A stretch of DNA of 64,000 nt. Origin: Closterium sp. Naga37s-1 (lineage: Eukaryota; Streptophyta; Zygnematophyceae; Desmidiales; Closteriaceae). The stretch's first letter is position 1; each line of letters starts with the position of its first letter. A program made the position numbers and the translations under genes. The notes below the pieces were generated by a model that saw only the letters and a program-made list of their open reading frames with translations, was not told the DNA's origin and ran no database searches. The stretch is from NCBI GenBank assembly GCA_947471745.1, contig CANJKZ010000008.1:3636001-3700000 (forward strand). Direction: 5' to 3'. Of the stretch, positions 40,100 through 48,014 are shown in pieces.

Positions 40100-40345
40100 C
40101 GTTTTAGGGTTTGCCTGAGTTCGCTTCCGGCACGCCTGAGCTCGCTTACCGCACACCTGAGTTCGCTTCTGGCGCGCCTGAGCTCGCTTACCGCACACCT
40201 GAGTTCGCTTCCGACAGGCCTGAGCTCGCTTACCGCACACCTGAGTTCGCTTCCGGCACACTTGAGCTCGTTTACCGCACACCTGGGTTCGCTTCCGGCA
40301 CGCCTGAACTCGCTTACCGCACACCTGAGTTCGCTTCCCGAATTA
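40100..40345 (+). repeat. 42-bp in-frame repeats at the start of the copia C polyprotein
   Basis: Units of 42 bp (CCTGAGTTCGCTTCCGGCAC followed by GCCTGAGCTCGCTTACCGC) repeat about five and a half times and code for 14-residue units such as TPEFASGTPELAYR ahead of the gag start MASPTVLTF. Confidence 0.85.
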
Positions 40346-42792
40346 CTGCTGCTACTGCTGCCACTATGGCTAGTCCTACTGTTCTTACCTTTGATGCTGA
40401 GGGTCGTGCTGTTGACTTCGAGGTTTGGGTAGACGACCTACAGCTCTTTCTCCAGTGCGACTCCAAGGACGGAGTCTCCCCGTTCGATCTCACGTCCGGA
40501 GTCTCCCTGCCTCGTCTTCGAGGTATGGCCTCCCGTGTCCTTGTCTCAGGTCTCCCCGAGTCCCTCCCTCCCCTTCCTCCGGGGCCTGCCCCCACCTGTG
40601 TTCCTTGTGTTGAGGGCCGGCAGCGCGCCGCCCCTCACTCCTCTGGGTTTCCTCCGACAGAGGCTCCTCTGCAGACTCTCCACATGGACGTGTGGGGCCC
40701 AGCCCGCGTCCGTGGACAGGGTCACGAGCGTTACTTCCTGCTGGTCGTTGACGACTACTCGCGCTACACCACAGTCTTCCCCTTGCGCCGCAAGGGTGAG
40801 GTCACTGAGGTGTTGATCGACTGGATCCGCGCTGCTCGTCACCAGCTTAGAGAGAGTTTCGGCTCGGACTTTCCCGTTCTGCGTCTGCACTCAGACAGAG
40901 GTGGTGAGTTTTCCTCCGACCTTCTGAGGGCTTTCTGTCGTGCGGAGGGCATCCGCCAGACATTCACGCTTCCGGCCTCTCCGCAGCAAAATGGGATTGC
41001 TGAGCGCCGCATTGGCATGGTCATGGACGTTGCTCGCACGTCCATGATCCATGCGGCTGCTCCCCATTTTCTGTGGCCGTTCGCTGTTCAGTACGCTGCG
41101 CATCAGATCAACCTTCAGCCTCGTGTCTACTTGCCGGAGACCATACCTACTCTGCGGTGGACGGGGAAGGTTGGTGATGCGTCTGTGTTTCGTGTCTGGG
41201 GTTCTCGAGCTTTTGTCCGTGATACTTCCGCGGACAAGCTGTCCTCTCGTGCTGTTCCCTGCGTTTTCCTTGGCTTCCCCCCTGACGCGCCTGGGTGGCA
41301 GTTTTACCACCCCACCTCGCGCCGTGTTCTGTCCTCTCAGGACGTCACGTTTGACGAGTCGGTCTCCTACTACCGTCTCTTTCCCTACCGCACTACCCCT
41401 CTCCCCCCCCCGCCGCTCTTCCTCTTGCCAGGTGCTCCCCTGGTAGACCCCCTCCCCCCTCAGGGTCCTGCCCCTTCGGGTGTGTCCCAGGTAGACCCTG
41501 TCGAGCCGGTCGAGGTAGCTGTTGACTCTGGTGCTGCCAGGGGTGCTGAGCCTGCGGGTGCGGGGCCTGGGGGTGCGGAGCCTGGGGGTGCTGAGCCTGG
41601 GGTTGCTGAGTCTGGGGGTGCGGAGCCTGGGGGTGCGGAGCCTGGAGGTGCTGAGTCTGGGGGTGCTGAGTCTGGGGGTGCTGAGCCTGAGCGTGCTGTG
41701 TCTGGAGGTCCTTCGGGTGTCTCGTCTCGGCGGGTGCCCCTCTCTCCACAGCAGCTGCGTGAGTGGTACGCTCGACGCTGTAGCCGTGCTGCTGGTGCTG
41801 GAGCTACTGGAGCAGCTGGAGGTCCTGCTGGTGCTGGAGCTGCTGGAGCCGCTGGTTCTAGAGGTGCTCGTACTGGAGGTACTGGTGCTACTGGAGCCAC
41901 TGGAGGTACTGCTGGTGCTGGAGCTGCTGGAGCAGCTGGAGGTACTGCTGGTGTTGGAGCTGCTGGAGGTGCTGGAGCCGCTGGTCCCGGAGGTGCTCGT
42001 ACTGGAGGTACTGGAGCTGCTGGGGCTGGTGGTGCTGCAGGAGTTGGAGCTGGTGCTGCTGGTGGTGCTGCGGGAGTTGGAGCTGGTGCTGCTGGTGGTA
42101 CTGCGGGAGTTGGAGCTGGAGACCCTGGAGCAGAGGGTACTGGTGCTGTCTCTGCTGTTTCTGGAGGCGCTGCGCGGCCGCGACCGTACTACGTTCCGCT
42201 CCTTCAGCAGGTTCTTGGCCTACCACTTTCTACTGGTCCTCCTCCTCCTCCCTTACTGAGTCCACCGCCTGTCCAGTCGCAGCCGCAGTTACTGCCAGCC
42301 TCTCCACTGCCTGGTCCTTCTCCTTACTCTGGACCGACTAGAGGTCTTACGGAGCGTCGTAAGCCTGAGTCTCGTCCTGCGTCGCCTGAGTCTCGTCCTG
42401 AGTCGCCTGTTCGCGCTGTCCGCACTGGTCGTGTTCCGCGTCAGCGTCCTCCTCCTGTCCCTTGCACTCACTATATGACTCTGCGTCCTTCCACTGCTCC
42501 ACAGCGTGTCCCTCTGCCGTCTCCTCCTGCGTCCTCTCTTCCTGACGGTCCGGACCCGGAGTCTGACTCCCTTCGTGCTGCTAGTCCTGCTGTCACGCGT
42601 TTCCTCGCCACTGTTGTCACTGACCCTTCGTTTGAGTCCACTGCTGCTACGCAACTCCAGCTCCAACCCCCGCAGCAGCTCCAGTCCCAGCAGCTCCAGC
42701 ACCTCCAGCAGCTCCAGCAGCACCGCCAGCAGCAGCAGTGCCTCCAGCAGCTCCAGCACCAGCAGCACCTCCAGCAGCTCCAGCAGTACTAG
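40111..42792 (+). CDS. copia C gag-integrase fusion with chimeric end
   Basis: 893 codons from ATG at 40111. After the 14-residue repeats come about 45 residues of gag (TVLTFDAEGRAVDFEVWV to DLTSG), then directly VSLPRLRGMASRVLVSG of the pre-integrase region: gag remainder, Cys/His cluster and protease are deleted in frame. Integrase is complete in its motifs (LQTLHMDVWGPARVRG, LRLHSDRGGEFSSDLL, ASPQQNGIAERR). A Gly/Ala linker with SPQQLREWYARR follows. Element C sequence ends at PSFESTAA (about 42648); the last 48 codons (Gln-rich) are read antisense from element D and are accidental. Confidence 0.88.
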   Translation: MPEFASGTPELAYRTPEFASGAPELAYRTPEFASDRPELAYRTPEFASGTLELVYRTPGFASGTPELAYRTPEFASRITAATAATMASPTVLTFDAEGRAVDFEVWVDDLQLFLQCDSKDGVSPFDLTSGVSLPRLRGMASRVLVSGLPESLPPLPPGPAPTCVPCVEGRQRAAPHSSGFPPTEAPLQTLHMDVWGPARVRGQGHERYFLLVVDDYSRYTTVFPLRRKGEVTEVLIDWIRAARHQLRESFGSDFPVLRLHSDRGGEFSSDLLRAFCRAEGIRQTFTLPASPQQNGIAERRIGMVMDVARTSMIHAAAPHFLWPFAVQYAAHQINLQPRVYLPETIPTLRWTGKVGDASVFRVWGSRAFVRDTSADKLSSRAVPCVFLGFPPDAPGWQFYHPTSRRVLSSQDVTFDESVSYYRLFPYRTTPLPPPPLFLLPGAPLVDPLPPQGPAPSGVSQVDPVEPVEVAVDSGAARGAEPAGAGPGGAEPGGAEPGVAESGGAEPGGAEPGGAESGGAESGGAEPERAVSGGPSGVSSRRVPLSPQQLREWYARRCSRAAGAGATGAAGGPAGAGAAGAAGSRGARTGGTGATGATGGTAGAGAAGAAGGTAGVGAAGGAGAAGPGGARTGGTGAAGAGGAAGVGAGAAGGAAGVGAGAAGGTAGVGAGDPGAEGTGAVSAVSGGAARPRPYYVPLLQQVLGLPLSTGPPPPPLLSPPPVQSQPQLLPASPLPGPSPYSGPTRGLTERRKPESRPASPESRPESPVRAVRTGRVPRQRPPPVPCTHYMTLRPSTAPQRVPLPSPPASSLPDGPDPESDSLRAASPAVTRFLATVVTDPSFESTAATQLQLQPPQQLQSQQLQHLQQLQQHRQQQQCLQQLQHQQHLQQLQQY

Positions 42793-45616
42793 CACCAGCA
42801 GCACCAGTACCAGCAGCACCTCCAGCAGCTCCAGCAGCACCTCCACCAGCTCCAGCAGCACCAGCACCAGCAGCACCAGTACCAGCAGCACCTCCAGCAG
42901 CTCCAGCAGCACCAGCACCAGCAGCACCTCCAGCAGCGCCAGCAGCACCGCCAGCAGCAGCAGCACCTCCAGCAACTCCAGCAGCACCTCCAGCAGCACC
43001 GCCAGTAGCAGCAGTGCCTCCAGCAGCTCCAGCAGCTCCGGCAGAACCAGCACCAGCAGCACCAGTACCAGCAGCACCTCCAGCAGCTCCAGCAGCACCA
43101 GCAGCACCTCCAGCAGCGCCAGCAGCACCGCCAGCAGCAGCAGCACCTCCAGCTGCAGGGTCCGTGACACTAGTAGCGCCACTCCGGAGACTGCAGCGAC
43201 GAGCGTACCACTCTCGGAGCCGCTGGGGAGAGGGCAGCTCCCGCCTAGGAGGGGAAGCACGAGCACGAGCTCCAGCAGCACCTCTCCTGAGGCTGCCGTA
43301 CTGTAAGTACCACTCACGCAGCTGCTGTGAGGAAAGAGCGCCTCCAGGTGTAGCACTCTCAGTCGCAGCACCCCCAGACTCAGCACCCCCAGACTCAGCA
43401 CCCCCAGACTCAGCACCCGCAGGCTCCGCACCCCCAGACTCCGCACCCCCAGGCTCCGCACGCTCAGGCTCAGCACCCCTAGCAAGACGAGAGTCGACAG
43501 CTACCTCGACAGGCTCAACCGGGTCTACCTGGGACACACCTGAGGGAGCGGCACCCTGAGGGGGAAGGGGGTCTACCACAGCAGCACCTGGCGCGAGGAA
43601 GAGAGGCGGGGGGGGGAGCGGGGCAGTGCGGTAGGGGAAGAGGCGGTAGTAGGGCACCGACTCGTCAAAAGTGACGTCCTGAGAGGGCAGGACACGGTGC
43701 GAGGTGGCGTGGTAAAACTGCCAACCAGACGCGTCCGGGACAAAGCCAAGGAAGACACAAGGAACAGCGCGGGAGGAGAGCTTGTCCGCGGACGTATCGC
43801 GGACAAAAGCTCGAGATCCCCAGACCCGGAAACGCGACGCATCGCCGACCTTCCCCGTCCACAGCAGTGTGGGCGAGGTCTCCGGCAAGGAGACACGGGG
43901 CCAGAGGTTGAGCTGATGCGCAGCGTACCGGACCGCAAACGGCCACAGAAAGTGGGGGGCAGCCGCATGGATCAAGGAGGTACGAGCGACCTCCATGACC
44001 AAGCCAATGCGGCGCTCAGCAACCCCATTCTGCTGTGGAGAGGCCGGAAGCGTGAACGACTGCTCAATGCCCTCCCCCTGACAGAAGGCCCTCAAGAGGT
44101 CGGAGGAAAACTCCCCACCTCTGTCAGAGTGCAGACGCAGGACAGGAAAGTCCGAGTGGAACCTCTCGCTGAGCTGGAGACGGGCAGCGCGGATCCAAGG
44201 GATCAAAACATCAGGGACTTCACCCTTGGTGCGCAAGGGGAAGACCGTGGTGTAGCGCGAGTAGTCGTCAACAACTATCAAGAAGTACCTCTCGTGACCC
44301 TGTCCACGGACGCGGGCTGGGCCCCACACGTCCATGTGGAGGGTCTGCAGGGGAGCAGTCGTCGGGGGAAACGAGGAGGAGTGAGGAGCGGCGCGCTGCC
44401 GCCCCTCGACACAGGGAAGACAGGGAGGAGCAGGCGAGGGTGGGAGGGGAGGGAGAACCCTGGGAAGACCAGAGACAAGGTACCGGGAGTGCATGCCACG
44501 AAGGCGCTGCACTGACGGGTGACCAAGGCGGTGGTGCCAGAGGACAGTCTCGTGCGCCAGAGAGCGACACGAGCAGGGGGCCGACAGCTGACCTGACGCA
44601 GACGCAGACGCTGCTACCTGAGGGGACTCAGTGGTCAGTGTGTACAGGTCCGACCCCGGCAACCGAGTGAAGGTAGCCAGGTGGCGACCCGTCCGAGCAC
44701 ACGTGCAGTGTGTCACGCGCTCGTAGGCAGGGGTGAACTGGTGGACACCCCCGTCCTGGAGCGCCCTACCCGCCACCAAGTTCGTAGAGAACGAGGGGAG
44801 GTAGAGACCTGACAGTGTGCCCGACGGGACTGCAGGACAAGGGAGAACAGTAGAGGAGGTCGCAATGACCGGACCCCAAGAGGGGTCAGCGAGGGAGACT
44901 GCAACCGGCCGAGCAAGCTGCTCAAGGGCAGTGCGGTCACGAAAGAAACAGCGGGAAGCGCCTGAGTCCAGTGTGAAGGTGTGCAGTGCCTCAGTAGACG
45001 CAGTACCAGAGGGCGCAGACTCACGAGTACCTAGAGCAGCAGCCTCACCAGCACCTAGGGCAACAGACACACTAGCACCTAGAGCAGCAGCCTCACCAGT
45101 ACCTAGAGCAGCAGACTGGATACCGGGGTCAGGCGGCACACACAGGTGACAGGCACTCTCAGCACTAGTAGACAATGCATACATGGCAGTGAGGATAGCA
45201 TCATAGTCAAGAGCATAGATATCTGCCCTCTGCCTAAGCAGCTCCACCCAGTCGGGGAGCTCAGCGTCGTCGCCAAACTCTGTACGCCAAGCGTCGCCCA
45301 GACGGGCGAAGCAGTGGGACTCTGTGTGACCACGTGTCCCGCAAGGCTGACCAGTCCGGACACCTGTGCGAATGACGTACGGGCAGCGAGCAGTACTCAG
45401 TGACCCTCTACTCTGAGCGTACCACTCACGAAGCTGCTGGGGCGAAAGAGCCTCGCGTAGACGACGCTGCTGCTGCACTGGGCCACTACAAGAAACTCCC
45501 GAACTACCCACTCCAGGACGACTCCCACTACTGCCACCCCGACAACCCCAACTGGCGTACCACTCTCGAAGCTGCTGGGGCGTGAGGGACACACGCGGAC
45601 GGCCCTGGAGTTGCAT
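42647..45616 (-). CDS. copia D protease-integrase polyprotein, no gag core
   Basis: 989 codons, the longest copia frame here. N-terminus: VSLTPQQLREWYASWG and a second LSPQQLREWYAQSRG, then the expanded Cys/His cluster (CPYV, then QPCGTRGHTESHC), protease TFTLDSGASRCFFRD, pre-integrase HHRLGHPSVQRLRGM, and integrase with LHMDVWGPARVRG, LRLHSDRGGEFSSDLL and ASPQQNGVAERR. The C-terminal third is a Gly/Ala linker with further QQLREWYLQYG and PQRLREWYARRC modules. It stops at the truncation point. The capsid-type gag core of element A is missing. Confidence 0.9.
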   Translation of the reverse strand: MQLQGRPRVSLTPQQLREWYASWGCRGGSSGSRPGVGSSGVSCSGPVQQQRRLREALSPQQLREWYAQSRGSLSTARCPYVIRTGVRTGQPCGTRGHTESHCFARLGDAWRTEFGDDAELPDWVELLRQRADIYALDYDAILTAMYALSTSAESACHLCVPPDPGIQSAALGTGEAAALGASVSVALGAGEAAALGTRESAPSGTASTEALHTFTLDSGASRCFFRDRTALEQLARPVAVSLADPSWGPVIATSSTVLPCPAVPSGTLSGLYLPSFSTNLVAGRALQDGGVHQFTPAYERVTHCTCARTGRHLATFTRLPGSDLYTLTTESPQVAASASASGQLSAPCSCRSLAHETVLWHHRLGHPSVQRLRGMHSRYLVSGLPRVLPPLPPSPAPPCLPCVEGRQRAAPHSSSFPPTTAPLQTLHMDVWGPARVRGQGHERYFLIVVDDYSRYTTVFPLRTKGEVPDVLIPWIRAARLQLSERFHSDFPVLRLHSDRGGEFSSDLLRAFCQGEGIEQSFTLPASPQQNGVAERRIGLVMEVARTSLIHAAAPHFLWPFAVRYAAHQLNLWPRVSLPETSPTLLWTGKVGDASRFRVWGSRAFVRDTSADKLSSRAVPCVFLGFVPDASGWQFYHATSHRVLPSQDVTFDESVPYYRLFPYRTAPLPPPPLFLAPGAAVVDPLPPQGAAPSGVSQVDPVEPVEVAVDSRLARGAEPERAEPGGAESGGAEPAGAESGGAESGGAESGGAATESATPGGALSSQQLREWYLQYGSLRRGAAGARARASPPRRELPSPQRLREWYARRCSLRSGATSVTDPAAGGAAAAGGAAGAAGGAAGAAGAAGGAAGTGAAGAGSAGAAGAAGGTAATGGAAGGAAGVAGGAAAAGGAAGAAGGAAGAGAAGAAGGAAGTGAAGAGAAGAGGGAAGAAGGAAGTGAAGASTAGAAGGAAGAGAAGGTAAAGGAAGAAGGAGAAGTGAAAGVGAGVA

Positions 45617-45624
45617 CTGGTCAC

Positions 45625-46790
45625 GCCAGGAGCAACAGTAGAAGCAGTAGCAGCAGCAGTAACAGCAGTAGCAGCAGCAGTAACAGCAGTAGCAGCAGCA
45701 GTAACAGCAGTAGCAGCACGGGCAGGGTAGTGCTCACCAGTGGTGGGAAGGGCAGGCGCACGACGGAGGCGACTGCGGTGGCGGCTGCTCCAGGGGTCAG
45801 GGGCGGCTCCTGCAGTGGCGGCTGCTCCAGTGGCCAGGGGCGGCTGCTCCAGGGGCGGCTGCTCCAGTGGCCAGGGGCGGCTCCTGCAGTGGCGGCTGCT
45901 CCAGTGGCCAGGGGCGGCTGCTCCAGGGGCGGCTGCTCCAGTGGCCAGGGGCGGCTGCTGCAGGGGCGGCTGTTCCAGGGGCCAGGGGCGGCTGCTGTAG
46001 GGGCGGCTGCTCCAGAGGCGGCTGCTCCAGGCGTGGGGTAGGTCAGGGCGATGCAGCGGGCAGGGGCGACGCGCGGGCAGGGCGACGCGGCGGGCAGGGC
46101 GACGCGGCGGGCAGGGGCGACGCCGCGGGCAGGGGCGACGCGTCGGGCAGAGCGATGCGGCGGGCAGGGGCGACGCCGCGGGCAGGTCGACGCGGCGGGC
46201 AGAGGCGACGCCGCGGGCAGGGCGACGCGGCGGGCAGGTGGCGACGCCGCGGGCAGGTGGCGACGCCGCGGGCAGGTGGCGACGCCGCGGACAGGGGCGA
46301 CGCCGCGGGCAGGGCGACGCGGCGGGCAGGTGGCGACGTCGCGGGCAGGGCGACGCGGCGGGCAGGTGGCAACGCCGCGGGCAGGTGGCGACGCCGTGGG
46401 CAGGCGGCGACGCCGCTGGCAGGTGGCGACGTCGCGGGCAGGGCGACGTGGCGGGCGGCGAGGGCCTGTAGGGGTGGCGCGCGGTCGGGCAGAGGCTGCG
46501 CGCGGCCCTGACGGGTCTGCAGGGGCGGCTCTCGGGCCTGACGGGCCTGCAGAGGCGGCCCGGGGGCCTGACGGGTCTGCAGAGGCGGCTCGGGGGGCCT
46601 GACGGAACTGTAGGGGCGGCTCGAGGGCCGTACTAGGGCAGCAGGAGGCAGCGCAAGGGCTGCAGGACGGCACGCAGGCAGAACGAAGGGCGGGGCGCGC
46701 GAGGGCGCACTAGCAGGAAAAAAGGGCGCACGAGGGCGCACGAGCAGAGAAAGGCGCACGAGGGCGCACGTAAGGTAGGGCGCACGAGGG
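45625..46790 (-). repeat. copia D leader: AGC microsatellite and GC-rich minisatellites
   Basis: 45630-45720 is an AGCAGTAGCAGCAGCAGTAAC-type microsatellite. 45770-46035 holds GGCGGCTGCTCCAG/GGGGCGGCTG units. 46050-46460 holds an array of about 18-22 bp (GGCGACGCCGCGGGCAGGT and variants). The minus strand is open for long runs here, but composition argues against real coding. Confidence 0.8.
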
Positions 46791-46861
46791 CGCTTCTAGC
46801 GGAATAGTGGGCCCGTAGTAGTAAGCGGTCCTAGGTGGTAACCTAGGCTCGTGATACCATG

Positions 46862-47223
46862 TGTGGGGATCTGGTTTAGGAAAGATGATTCTATTGAATC
46901 ATTCACCTGGGTACAAGACGAGGCTATATATAGGCTCGACACAAGGCCAGTTACCCAGGTGTTACGCGAATGTTCTGAGGGTCGCGAAGCGTCCCGAACA
47001 GAACCTTCCCGAACTCAGTAGAAAGCAATTCGGTGGAAACCGAATAGGCTTGAGTTCGGTACACGTAACCTGGTTCGGTGCTATAACTATAATAACATAT
47101 AGGAATGCACCTAACCTAGGAAATCAAGCATATCTATGCATGATAAATAAAACCTAAGCTAGTAATAGCATATTAAAGTCCAGGCAAGCTAGCAAAGCCA
47201 GCATAAGCCGTCGTACTCTCACA
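46862..47223 (-). repeat. gypsy E 3' LTR
   Basis: 362 bp; one visible difference (GGTTTAGG against GGTTCAGG) from the other LTR. Confidence 0.94.
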
Positions 47224-47239
47224 CGTCCCCCCCTCAAAG

Positions 47240-47404
47240 CTAGGTGGCGTGAGAAACACCCTGCTTGACAAGATAGTCCTTGAGAGCACGTCGTGCGTTG
47301 CCCATATCAGCTTCTGCAACCCAACTGTCCTCCGATGGGTCGTATCCCTTCCAGCGTATCAGGAACTCGAGCGTGTTGCCGCGTTTGCGTCGATGAGCGA
47401 GCAC
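47240..47404 (-). CDS. gypsy E chromodomain
   Basis: Minus-strand reading beyond the integrase stop gives TLEFLIRWKGYDPSEDSWV, then ADMGNARRALKDYLVKQ, the chromodomain fold of chromoviruses with its aromatic residues. A TGA after YEVE (near 47405) separates it from integrase. Confidence 0.82.
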   Translation of the reverse strand: MLAHRRKRGNTLEFLIRWKGYDPSEDSWVAEADMGNARRALKDYLVKQGVSHAT

Positions 47405-47989
47405 TCATTCCACCTCGTACTCTGGTTCATCCTGTACGAGAACAGGTGGTGGTGGCGGTAACTGTCGTCCCTGGAACTGTTGGTTGGGGTCCTTGTAGGG
47501 CTTCAGTAGCTGAACATGGAAAGCATTGTGAAGCTTCCAAGTAGTAGGTAAGCGCAAGCGGAATGTTACTGGTGTCACCTGTGCCTCAACGTGAAAAGGA
47601 CCACAGAAGCGAGGCCGGAGCTTGGATGGTAGGTGAGACAGGTTCAAGTTACGCGTGTCGAGAAGCACCTGATCTCCGACTGCTACGGTGTGATCACGTC
47701 GATGGCGATCGGCATACTGCTTCTGGGAGTTCTGCATCATGGAAAGACGTCGCTGAGACTTCTCCCATAGCTGCTGCATGGTGGTGACGAAGTCATGTGC
47801 GGCTTGGACGTGTGCCGGTATGGTCGGCTGCTGTGGTGTAAGTGGTTCCCGTCCGTAGCACAGGAAGGAAGGAGATTTCCCTGTGGCCGCATGTGACGCG
47901 TTGTTGTAAGCGAACTCTAGGGTCGGTAACTGTGAATCCCAGTGGCTGACGTCGTCTTCGCAAGCGGTGCGCAGTAACTGTTCAACCAC
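47405..47989 (-). CDS. gypsy E integrase C-terminal segment
   Basis: 194 codons: LEFAYNNASHAATGKSP, VAVGDQVLLDTRNLNLSHL, LRPRFCGPFHVE and NAFHVQLLKPYKDP. It is separated from the catalytic part by a one-base insertion (run of four A, near 48048) and a TAG in place of Gln in DGQTER. Confidence 0.88.
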   Translation of the reverse strand: MVEQLLRTACEDDVSHWDSQLPTLEFAYNNASHAATGKSPSFLCYGREPLTPQQPTIPAHVQAAHDFVTTMQQLWEKSQRRLSMMQNSQKQYADRHRRDHTVAVGDQVLLDTRNLNLSHLPSKLRPRFCGPFHVEAQVTPVTFRLRLPTTWKLHNAFHVQLLKPYKDPNQQFQGRQLPPPPPVLVQDEPEYEVE

Positions 47990-48014
47990 CTGATTGAGTC
48001 GCTCTGTCTATCCG

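Noticed and set aside
45621..46759. Minus-strand poly-Leu and Arg/Pro/Ala-rich frames in the copia D leader
   Set aside because: Produced by AGC microsatellite and GC minisatellite sequence, with no domain; treated as untranslated leader.
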